Positions 1-8,652 of a stretch of DNA of 36,021 nucleotides are shown piece after piece. Every line of letters begins with the position of its first letter. The stretch's first letter is position 1. Below the pieces are notes generated by a model that searched no databases, had not been told where the DNA came from, and saw nothing but the letters and a program-made list of their open reading frames with translations. The translations under genes were made by a program, and so were the position numbers. The stretch covers positions 27,359 through 63,379 of the forward strand of contig JBNGIQ010009402.1 in assembly GCA_049999765.1 (NCBI GenBank). The letters run 5' to 3'. This stretch comes from Phaeoceros laevis. Taxonomy: Eukaryota; Anthocerotophyta; Anthocerotopsida; Notothyladales.

Positions 1-1042
1 AGATCTTGCCATGACTCAAGTTACACAACTTGTAGAGGTTGCCCTCCTGAGTGCCCTTAGCAATGACTGTGCCGTCCTTGCTAATCTTCATCAAGCATGA
101 TGAGTTAGTAAACTCCAATCGAATGCGATCACCCTGGGTGATCCTACTCGCTGACAGTAGATTCTTCCGCAAACCCGGGACGTACAGCACATCCTTGATG
201 TTTCTTGGCTTTCCATCTTCAAGCGTCACAGTAATGGTCCCTACTCCCAAAATTTCTTGACAATTGTCATCTCCAAGATATACGTGCCTCTCACTCTCAA
301 TGCTTTTGAGCTTGGTGAACCACTTTCTCTGAAACGTCATATGTTGGGACGCGCCCAAGTCAATGTACCAAGCATCATGGTCGCCACTTGAGCAAGCTGT
401 GAGTGTTGTCACAAAAAGCTCTTCATCCTTGGCTTCCACATGGTTTGCCTCCGAGGATGCTCCCGACTTCTTCCAGACTCCATTCTTGATGTCCGCCGCC
501 TTCTTTTTACACTCTCTTTCGTAGTGCCCCGGGATGCTACAGTAGTGGCACTTCCCCTTTTTCTTTGACGCAACTCCTTGCGAGCCTCCGCCCTTCCTAT
601 GGAGCACCAATGCGGTTTCCGTGTTGGGGTTGTCACTGGCCTTCTTTTGCAAGCGCGCTGCCTCTTGCAACACAGAGCCAGTCACCTTTGGCACAGTAAA
701 TAGATCAAAATCCTCACGGTTGCTCATAGCAACAACAAATGGCTCGTATGAATCAGGTAGACTATCAAGTAGAGACATGACTACGTCATCCTGAGAGATT
801 TTGCAACCAATTGCGGCAAGTTGGTCTACCAATGTCCGTATTTTGTTGATGTGCACGCCAATGTCGTCCCCTTCTACCATACGGATGGATAGAAGTTGTC
901 TCCTCAACGCCAATCGATTGCCCACCGTTTTTGTCTCAAAAGCAGCACTCAATTTGTCCCACATGGCCTTGGATGTCTCCTCCTGACTCACATTAAGGAT
1001 TTGGTTGTCCGCCATGCCAAGTAAGATGGTAGCCTGAGCTTT
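1..1042 (-). CDS. Copia gag-pol fragment, left-hand copy, open
   Basis: I translated this stretch by hand. It stays open on the minus strand from the gap edge to the window start and overlaps the end of the gag seen in the right-hand copy. It contains gag C-terminal sequence, then a CCHC zinc knuckle (CHYCSIPGHYEREC, 550-509), the aspartic protease start (WYIDLGASQHM), and VLYVPGLRKNLLS followed by GNLYKL, typical of the region before the integrase. The protease motif is D-L-G at 361-353 where D-S-G or D-T-G is usual. It is truncated at both ends, by the gap and by the window edge. It would encode capsid/nucleocapsid and protease parts of the polyprotein. Confidence 0.85.
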
Positions 1043-1142
1043 NNNNNNNNNNNNNNNNNNNNNNNNNNNNNNNNNNNNNNNNNNNNNNNNNNNNNNNNNN
1101 NNNNNNNNNNNNNNNNNNNNNNNNNNNNNNNNNNNNNNNNNN
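1043..1142. other. Assembly gap of 100 N
   Basis: One hundred N bases, the conventional placeholder for a gap of unknown length. The flanks (423-1042 and 1143-1762) are about 97% identical to each other, so the gap may join two alleles or two nested element copies. Confidence 0.99.
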
Positions 1143-1461
1143 TCATCCTTGGCTTCCACATGGTTTGCCTCCGAGGATGCTCCTGACTTCTTCAAGACTC
1201 CATTCTTGATGTCCGCCGCCTTCTTTTTACACTCTCTTTCGTAGTGCCCCGGGATGCTACAGTAGTGGCACTTCCCCTTTTTCTTTGACGCAACTCCTTG
1301 CGAGCCTCCGCCCTTCATATGGAGCACCAACGCGGTTTCCGTGTTGGGGTTGTCACTGGCCTTCTTTTGCAAGCGCGTTGCCTCTTGCAACACTAGCCAG
1401 TCACCTTTGGCACAGTAAGTAGATCAAAGTCCTCACGGTTGCTCATAGCAACAACAAATGG

Positions 1462-1995
1462 CTAGTATGAATCAGGTAGACTATCAAGTAAAGACATGAC
1501 TACGTCATCCTGAGAGATTTTGCAACCAATTGTAGCAAGTTGGTCTACCAATGTCCGTATTTTGTTGATGTGCACACCGATGTCGTCCCCTTCTACCATA
1601 CGGATGGATAGAAGTTGTCTCCTCAACACCAATCGATTGCCCACTGTTTTTGTCTCAAAAGCAGCACTCAATTTGTCCCACATGGCCTTGGACGTCTCCT
1701 CGTGACTCTCATTTAGGATTTGGTTGTCCGCCATGCCAAGTAAGATGGTAGCCTGAGCTTTCCCATCACGCCTCTCCCACGCTTCAACCTCCTTGGTGTT
1801 GGTGGGAGCCTCAGTCACTGCGGGCTTCTTTGTTGTGCCTGAAACAACGTCCCACAGATCCCTTTCAATTAGAACCATTCGCATCTTTAGCTTCCAAAGA
1901 TGGAAGTTCTCTCCGGTGAACTTCTCCACGACACTGCGATTTGAGTACTCGCGGTACTCCGGTGCAGTCGCCATTGTGGTTTGTGTTGCACACAT
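1462..1995 (-). pseudogene. Copia gag, right-hand copy, broken
   Basis: This is the N-terminal part of a copia gag. It begins MCATQTTMATAPEYREY, and an internal Met (MATAPEY) is an equally good start. It carries the gag core (FTGENFHLWKLKMRM, AMWDKLSAAFETKT) typical of the UBN2/DUF4219-type gag of Ty1/copia elements. It ends at a TAG in LLDSLPDSY, where the left-hand copy has GAG and reads on (DSYEPFVVAMSNRED). Further downstream, near 1390, a one-base deletion relative to the left copy breaks the frame again. This copy is therefore inactive as it stands. Confidence 0.88.
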
Positions 1996-2168
1996 GAGGT
2001 GGACAAATGATCAACAAGTGATCAAGTTGCTGATGAGTATTTGTCCCCCACCCTCCTGCAGAAAGGCACCGTACGCGCGTGCTCCCAACACAAATCTCAC
2101 TCAACACGTCAAGGATTAGCACTAGCGCAAATACCAGTTCAATACCAAGCTTGCTAACAGCACTAGCA

Positions 2169-2179
2169 CTCTGATACCA
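2169..2179 (-). other. Primer-binding site (initiator tRNA-Met)
   Basis: TGGTATCAGAG on the minus strand directly abuts the LTR end. This is the standard match to the 3' end of initiator tRNA-Met, used to prime minus-strand DNA synthesis in plant copia elements. Confidence 0.88.
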
Positions 2180-2438
2180 TGCTGTACAAAAGCAAGCTAA
2201 GACACAAAAACCTGTAGACACTTGAGTGAGATCCGCCTCAAGGCGTTGAAGACAATTACTTATAGAAGGCCTTGAGAGGGCCTTAAGTACAAACCCCTTG
2301 TCCCTACAATTGGGCAAAGAGCACATGCTCTACAGCCCTATTGTAGGACCGTGCCGGATGTCCGGCACTACTAGCGTAGTGCTCACATGCTAGGTACCAG
2401 GCCAGAAGGTGGTATGTCTAAACTAAGTATTCCCAACA
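2180..2438 (-). repeat. 5' long terminal repeat of the copia element
   Basis: On the minus strand this 259-bp segment begins TGTTGGGA and ends TACAGCA, the usual TG...CA boundaries of a copia LTR. A TATA-like CTATAAGTA lies at 2265-2257. The outer neighbour (2439-2443, gtctt) would be one target-site duplication; its partner is outside the window. The ends were chosen from the terminal motifs and the adjacent PBS, because no second LTR is available for comparison. Confidence 0.8.
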
Positions 2439-2650
2439 GTCTTTTCTTTTTCGACCAATTCCACAAGATGGATAAAATCACTGGCCAGTATCCGTGCGAA
2501 GTTTTTGGGACAGCTGCCGTGCTGTCTCGGCCATCATCAGAGTCTTGAGCGTTTCTTGTAGGTGTAAGATCATCGATTGTTGGTGGGACAGGAGAAGATG
2601 CCACGCAAACGTAGAGAGGATTACCTGGACTGTGGCACCTTATTCTCTGA

Positions 2651-4225
2651 CTGGAAGGTGACTCAGATATTGCGTTGTCGTGCATACCATTTTCCATGGG
2701 CATCTATGACGTTGTGCACAGTGGCAGCTCACGATTTAATGAGCCTGATATCGCAGCCCGTATACATGTGTAGATTCTGGTGGCGCAAAGCCTGCCGGCA
2801 GAACTTCGAGTCGGCGGCAGCTACGAGCTAGGGGTTTTTATTCCCAACCAGGCCGGTGGACCGAAGGGGGCCGAGGCCATAAAATCTTGGGACGTTTTGC
2901 CGGTTGGTCTTGGCGAGTCTGAGAGGAACCTGAAAGCAGCGCTGGCTCCGTACGGCTACGGCTCGAGCCATATACCAGAAGAATGTTTGGAACAAGTATC
3001 TGAATACGGGGCATCACTGGTTTTTCGATGTGCCAAGGACCAGCTCGAGATGAAGGAGGAGCTGCTTCAGAAGCTGGACTACGCTTGGAACGCGAGGGGT
3101 AATGGCTGTCAAAGACCTGCTGACGTCAACAGGTGCCTTCAGAATGCAGCCAGTGGAAAAGAATCAGCTGGGACCAATTTAGGGGTTCGTGTGGGGAGTG
3201 TTCAGCCATGATGCTTTTTTGTTGAGAGGAGTGACAAAAATCTTGCTGAGCTCTTGCAATGGATGAAAGGTGAAGGCAAGGAGACATCTTTAAGTGTTGA
3301 AGGGGGTGAGGAACTGGGTCCTACTTCTGACTGGCGAAAGTTCTTGCTGCCTATTCCAACTATCGCCAAACAATGGAGGATTGACATCACGGTTTGTGAA
3401 GGAAAGGGAGGGCGCAAGTTCAGTCGGTCATTCTTCTCGCGTGCTGGTAACTTCTGTTCTGTCACCAGCAGCCCACGGGTATCAGACCCAGGCGGTGACA
3501 TTGCTGAAGCATCATGTCAGACAAGATATGATGCAAAACATGCAACAACTGAAGCTGACCTATCATCTACAGCTTCTACATGCACAGAAGAATCCAGGAC
3601 AGATGGATGTGATTGTTTGCCTACGCTTTCTGCTGTGCAAGGTGCAACTGGATCATTAGAGATAACGCTGCAGCTAGAGCTTCTAGACCTTGGCCCACCT
3701 GCATCCTGTCCAGAAGAAGAAGTTCCAGACCCAGAGATTGTGTCCCCTACCACAGGCAACCTTTCTGTTGCACAAGGTGCAGATGACTTGAGATCTAATA
3801 TCAGATTCAGCTTTGGAGATAATTCTCCTGGTGCAATTGAGTGCGAGGCTTCCAGCTCGAGTCCTGCTCAGTGTCAACCATATTTGCTCAGCAGGTCTCT
3901 GGAGGATGTGGAAGCGAATTTAATTGATCCATAAGAAACAGTTGAAGTGGAAGACATAAGTAGGGCAAGTCCATCTTTCCTTGAGGAATCTGACATCACC
4001 TGTCACAATATCGGAAGTGAGTCATTAGGCACATCTGGTGAGCTCGAGATGAAATCTCAGAAGCTCGAATCCTTGGAAACGGCAACAGGGGAGCACAGCC
4101 GGCTGACTCCTATAATCCATATGCAAGTGCCAAGAAGAGTGCTCACCCCAGACAGACTGGACACTATTCCAAGATCACAAGCCAGTGGGCTCCGTCAGCT
4201 TTTGCTGGATCCTATGCAAAGTTGA
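2651..4225 (+). pseudogene. Unrecognised protein frame interrupted by three stops
   Basis: One plus-strand frame runs about 525 codons with only three stops: TAG at 2771-2773, TGA at 3209-3211 and TAA near 3932. A random frame of this length would have about 25. The segments look protein-like (AELRVGGSYELGVFIPNQ; SWDVLPVGLGESERNL; later an acidic, Ser/Glu-rich tail). I recognise no family. Short introns could remove some of the stops, but I found no convincing GT-AG pair around any of them. The simplest reading is a young pseudogene without frameshifts. Upstream, 2439-2650, I see no gene; that stretch borders the copia insertion and may be the disrupted 5' end. Confidence 0.5.
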
Positions 4226-4813
4226 AGACTCGTGGAAGCACAGACTCACTGAGGTGTTGGAGTGGCAACGAGCAGCTAGTCTTAGGCAATGTTCATTCTG
4301 TCCTCGTCACATCGCAAGGGTGACCTAAAGAAGAACCTTATGTTTCACTCAGCTAACCACGGTCACTGTAAAGAGCTTTGAGCACCTGATCTTAATTAGT
4401 GTGCATCACCCCTTGACGTGTGGCTCGAATATAAGTGAGAACGGTGTTCGCACGTTAAACACCATAATCACCTTACTACTACTACTACATGATGGATATG
4501 ATGATCACATAAGCCTAGCACTAATTAAGTTGCCAACGGAGCCGCACAACGTAAGATTTTGTGATCTCGCGTTTGGTTCCCATAAACAAGTTTGGAGCCG
4601 TCGTGTCGGATGAATTAAATGCCCCAAAAAAATGACGGTTGCGGATTGGCTCCCCGCCTTTTCACGCTCCCAAATCCTCAGTACTCTCACGGTCCTCACC
4701 ATTTATTAGTTCCTCGTCGTGGCCTCTTGAGCTGCTGGCGCGAATTGTTCACCACCTTGTTCCCGTGCAGGTAGGTGAATTGCTCAGCTCAGCTCGGTGT
4801 AGCTTCGGAAGAC
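4226..4813. other. Intergenic, promoter side of the EDM2-like gene
   Basis: No coding region, RNA gene or repeat is recognisable here. A short run of ACT triplets sits near 4472-4490. By position the stretch nearest 4813 should contain the promoter and 5' UTR of the PHD gene, but no clear TATA box stands out. Confidence 0.4.
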
Positions 4814-6031
4814 ATGGAGCAGGAGGATCCGACAGAAAATGTCTGCTGCCTTTGCAACAACGGGGGACAATTACTTTCCTGCGACGGGCCTTGCCGACGG
4901 TCCTTCCACCCTACCATAGAATCCGGAGGTGTGGAGGACTGCATGACTCTGGAAATGGAGGAGGCAGAGCTGGTGAGGACGCCTGAGCTGTTTGCTCTCT
5001 GGTGCTCAGGACTGCGCTTATGGCTTAGGCTTATTGAGGCCCCTTCTCGTGTGCCCAGGAGATGTTTGAAGGCACCGATGATCCTTTCTACTGTCCAAAT
5101 TGTAAGCACGGTCAGCAACAGTGCTTCCGGTGCAAAGCCCTAGGAAGCTCAATTGGTAACGTGGAAGGGCCTGGCATGGAACAGGTAAATTCATCTCACA
5201 AACCGCGGTGACATTTGCGGTTTTTGCATGCTGACAGTTCTCTGTCGATTGTGCCAGGTTTTCGGTTGCCAAGAGAAGAACTGTGGCAAATTCTACCACT
5301 TGCGCTGCCTGGGACTCGCGGAGGAGCAAGTAATCAGCTGTCCTTTGCACAAGTGCCTTGTCGAGAATTGCAAAATTGAGAGCACAGCTGAAGGTGGGAA
5401 GATCATTCCCTGCAAGCTATGTCCCAAGGCTTGGCACGAAGCTTGCCTCCCCGAGTAAGTAGTCCTACTTGAAGCTCTGCAAGAGGAATTTCTGCACCAA
5501 TCTGACAAGTAAAAACGTCTTCCTATCAGGGATATCAGCTTTGAGGAAGGTTCACAGGACCAGAGGGGATGGAGGCTCATGGATATGTTAACAGAGAGAG
5601 AGACAGCAGCTTTTGTGTACTGCTGGTCAGTGTTTGGCTTGAGCTCTGCCAGCAATCTCTGTTTAGCCTGTGACGTTCTTTTCCAACTTTGGCGTTTCTG
5701 TGATGGTTGTGTTAGGGACCACGAGCAAACAGTCACGGAGCGTGGCAAGCCGACCTACACAACCGCCATAGGGGTCCAGTTTCCGGAGCAAGCCAAGGAG
5801 GATCAAATCAGCCGCAGGTTACTCAGTATGGCCAGAGTGTGGACTTGCAATGGCTGCTATAGGAAAGGCAACCTGAAGGTTGAGCTGAGGGAGGACAGGC
5901 ACTTCGTGTCCTGTAGTCGTTGCGAGGCGACCTATTGGGTGGAGCCCTCCGTGAACCCTACCAAGTTTGGTGGCAAGTGCAAGATGATTACCCGCCCCAA
6001 GTTCATCGGTCCAAAGCAGAACCGAAAATGA
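4814..6031 (+). CDS. EDM2-like PHD-finger protein, short form, five exons
   Basis: Exons are 4814-4972, 5059-5184, 5258-5454, 5530-5625 and 5716-6031. All junctions are GT-AG and every codon phase matches, giving 297 residues. The first exon has a PHD start (NVCCLCNNGGQLLSCDGPC, then RRSFH). Exon 2 has FYCPNCKHGQQQCFRC. Exon 3 has a second, extended PHD-like module (GCQEKNCGKFYHLRC ... CPLHKC ... CKLCPKAWHEAC). Exons 4-5 have RGWRLMD and FVYCW-DHEQ, which line up with the segment after the PHD fingers of ENHANCED DOWNY MILDEW 2. EDM2 family proteins read histone marks and control heterochromatin and intronic polyadenylation. This protein ends soon after, with a C4 pair (CNGC ... CSRC) and a basic tail, and lacks the methyltransferase-like half of EDM2. 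Nuclear location is inferred. Confidence 0.8.
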
Positions 6032-6396
6032 CTGGTGGGAAGATGATGAGCTCGTTTTATTCGTTTGCCTTGTGATAGTGCCATCGTTGAGTTCGTCTTA
6101 TTCCTTTGTCTGGTTGTCTAATAATATCCAGTACCAGAAGGCTCCGGGCCTCACCCGACGACCAACCCGCATAGATATGGGTCCCAGGAACTGGCCTGAA
6201 GAATGTACAATAACTTGTAACGGTGCTCAAGGTTTGTCTGCAGGCTTGAATTCGGAAGTTCATGCAAGGTGAGTCACGACAATTGGTGAATCTGCCCTCC
6301 ACTTTCTACTAGCTGTATTTGGTAACTACATCCGGATAACTGATCAAATTGTGCATGGCACAGTGCAGGAGCATTCCCGCACTTGCTGCTGCTACT
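6032..6396. other. Convergent intergenic region
   Basis: The 3' flank of the EDM2-like gene (plus) meets that of the NPF pseudogene (minus). I see no further gene, and no obvious polyadenylation cluster can be assigned. Confidence 0.4.
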
Positions 6397-8188
6397 TCAA
6401 TCCTCGTTGTTCATCGTCATCTGTGATTTCAAATTGTGATCGTGTCCCACTGCAGCCATCATCAGTGTGGAGTCCATGTTCACATATTTGTACCATCTGG
6501 CAAAGGGGAGGTAGAATACCACGTTTGCTGCGTTTAGGGTTGCGAGTAGCCAGTAGAAGTATGCGAGCCTGGCCTTATCGAGGTCGTCGTTGAGCCAATT
6601 GGTGCAGGAGTTCACAATGGACACAAGCACGGACGAGAGGAAGTTTCCTGCGGCTATGGTGGACCAGTGCAAGGCCGTGGCTATGCTCCGCATGCTCTCG
6701 GGGCTCTGTGAGTAGGAGAATTCCAAATCCCCGATTATGATGAAGGCCTCCGCCAGCCCGCTGAGAGCGTACTGCGGCACCAGCCAGTACGCAGACGCCT
6801 TCTGGTGCGCTTGCCTCCTCCGGGTCTCCACAATGCCAGCCACCACCATGGAGAGGATGGAGATGACCAGGCCGATGCCGACCCGTTGCAGCGGTGGCAC
6901 ACCTCGCCCTTTTCGCAGCTTGCGCACGGCGGGAAGCAGCAGGCGCTCGTAGAAGGGGATGAAGGCCAGCATCACCACCAGGGAGAAGGCGCCGAAGGAG
7001 CCCGGGGGAATTTGGAACCTGCTGTTATGGCTGATCCGCCGGTCCATCACTCTGGCTTGCTGGACTGTGAAGGTCCGTTGCTGCACCCCGGTAGTGTGCG
7101 TCATGATAGTGGACAACCAGATGGGAAGCATCCGGAGGAGGCACTTGACCTCCTCAACGTGGTTCACTGGACACAGGCGCCATTGGCTGGCATGGACGCC
7201 GGGCTCTACAATTGCCGCTTTGTCAAGGAAGCTGGAAGACAGCACAAGGCGGTGTCAGGAGTGGCAGACTTGGAAGGAATTCCAGGCAAGAAGTGGAGTG
7301 GAGGCGCTTTTTCTCACTCACCGGAATTGGTCTGTGTGCGGAAGCTGAAGCTTGACGAAGCCGAAGGCATCCTTTTCACGGTCCTGAGGGCTGTGGAAAA
7401 GTAGGTCTGGATCCGGAGGAAGTGGGAGGGAGCGCTTACGGGTTGCAGCAACGAGGACACCCAAGACACGAGGTACAGGTACGCTGTTTGGCCTGCTGAT
7501 GCCGGTTGCCTGCACACTGTGGACTGGGGGACTGTGCCCTGGTTGGTGTTTGGGCATTGTGGTGGCACAAGCGAGCGGATCACCGTGGCTAGTGCGAGCA
7601 GCGTTATGCCCTGTTGCATTCCACGGTGGGGAATTGTAAGCAGTCACAGAGCCTTGTGAAAGCATGACAGGAATCATCTGGAGCGCTACAGAAGCAACTG
7701 GAAAACCTTGGTTGCAGAAGCTCACCAGAAGATGAACGCAAGCGGAGATGGCAATGGTCATGTATCTGCCGAGGTACGAGTCCGCCAGAAATGCTCCAAT
7801 GACCGGGGTCAGGCCGGACGTGCCACTGAAGTTCGTCACGATGTTGGCAGCGTGCACTGTGCTGAAGTGCATCACCTGAGTGAGGTACGAGATCATGTTG
7901 GCAAGGATCCCGCCCGATGCCAAAATCTCGAAAAATTCGGCCACTGGAGGGACAGAAGAAAAATGTCAACAACCTTCTGCGCAGCTTGCCAGATCGACAG
8001 TGATAATTGTGCACTTCACCGAAAATGAAAGGGGCCGTCTTCCATCCTCCGGCTTTTCGAAAGCTTGTGTCCTGCTTCACTGCGGGGGTACCACTGCTCA
8101 GGTGCTCCCGAGCAAGGTTGGTCTTTCCATCAACACTCTTCAGAGCAGGAAGCTCAATGGCACAGGAAGAAGCTTGGTCTGGAGACAT
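6397..8188 (-). pseudogene. NPF (NRT1/PTR) transporter, copy 1, internal deletion
   Basis: Exons on the minus strand are 8188-8020, 7943-7726, 7610-7322 and 7231-6397, all GT-AG. NPF proteins are 12-helix proton-coupled carriers of nitrate, peptides, hormones or glucosinolates. Visible signatures: RKAGGWKTAPFIFG (N-terminus), GAFLADSYLGRY, LPHTDQFR-FLDKAA across the third intron, FTVQQARVMDRR, and a PQY...EFSYSQSPESMRS C-terminal half. Exon 3 jumps from QTAYLYL straight to RVLGVLVAATRKR. Compared with the third NPF gene about 105 residues are missing, including the GTGGIKPCVSSFGADQF-type signature, and the frame changes at the junction (about 7465-7472). The proton-coupling ExxE[RK] motif reads EFFEI. 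Start chosen at MSPDQASS because the other two genes begin comparably. Confidence 0.88.
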
Positions 8189-8652
8189 CCTCTCCTTGGA
8201 AACTAGCACTGTGGAGTGGGTGGGTACACGAGCTTCGCAAAGCAGGTCTACAATTTGGGCTTCTGTACATGTTTCAGGTGTCCTCCCAGGAGAGGGCTCT
8301 CGCCATATGCGGTTCCGTGTGACTAGTCCTGCTTGTACGTACCTAGCTGAGCTGCATAGAGGTCTCCACGTCGGTGGTACTATCGAGGATTGAGGAGCCA
8401 TCAATGGGTAGATTCCTGCCACGATCCGGTGACTCATGTGTTACAGTATTGGGCGTTTGCCTTTACCATGTTTTTAAGCTGCAGGAGAAGCATCAAAAGG
8501 ACTTTTCAGGGAGGCACAGTTGGAACATGTATTGTTGCTTTGGGGTATGGACGGAACCTACTTCCTGAAATATCATCAAAAGCTTTTCTGTTTTGAAAAA
8601 CGAATGGTGTCTCTTGTGAGTCTTGTCGTTTTTTACAAAAAAAAGTTTTGTT

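Larger units (their letters stand above)
1..2438 (-). mobile_element. Ty1/copia LTR retrotransposon, 5' portion
   Basis: Read on the minus strand the order is 5' LTR (2438-2180), primer-binding site, untranslated leader, gag, zinc knuckle, protease motif and the start of the pre-integrase region, which runs off the left edge. Integrase, reverse transcriptase, RNase H and the 3' LTR are outside the window, so completeness cannot be judged. The 100-N gap at 1043-1142 splits the element, and the sequence right of the gap (1143-1762) repeats that left of it (423-1042) at about 97% identity. The gag domain, PBS and LTR ends are typical of plant copia elements. Confidence 0.93.

Noticed and set aside
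6805-7404. Long plus-strand frame rich in His, Gly and Gln opposite NPF copy 1 (also at 27270-27860)
   Set aside because: It is the complement of real NPF exons; its odd composition and its recurrence in the duplicate copy follow from that.
7604-7730. Apparent frameshift in NPF copy 1 and copy 2 before GITLLALATVIRSL
   Set aside because: The change of frame is explained by a GT-AG intron (7725-7611) that matches the position of the intron in the third NPF gene (30912-30800).
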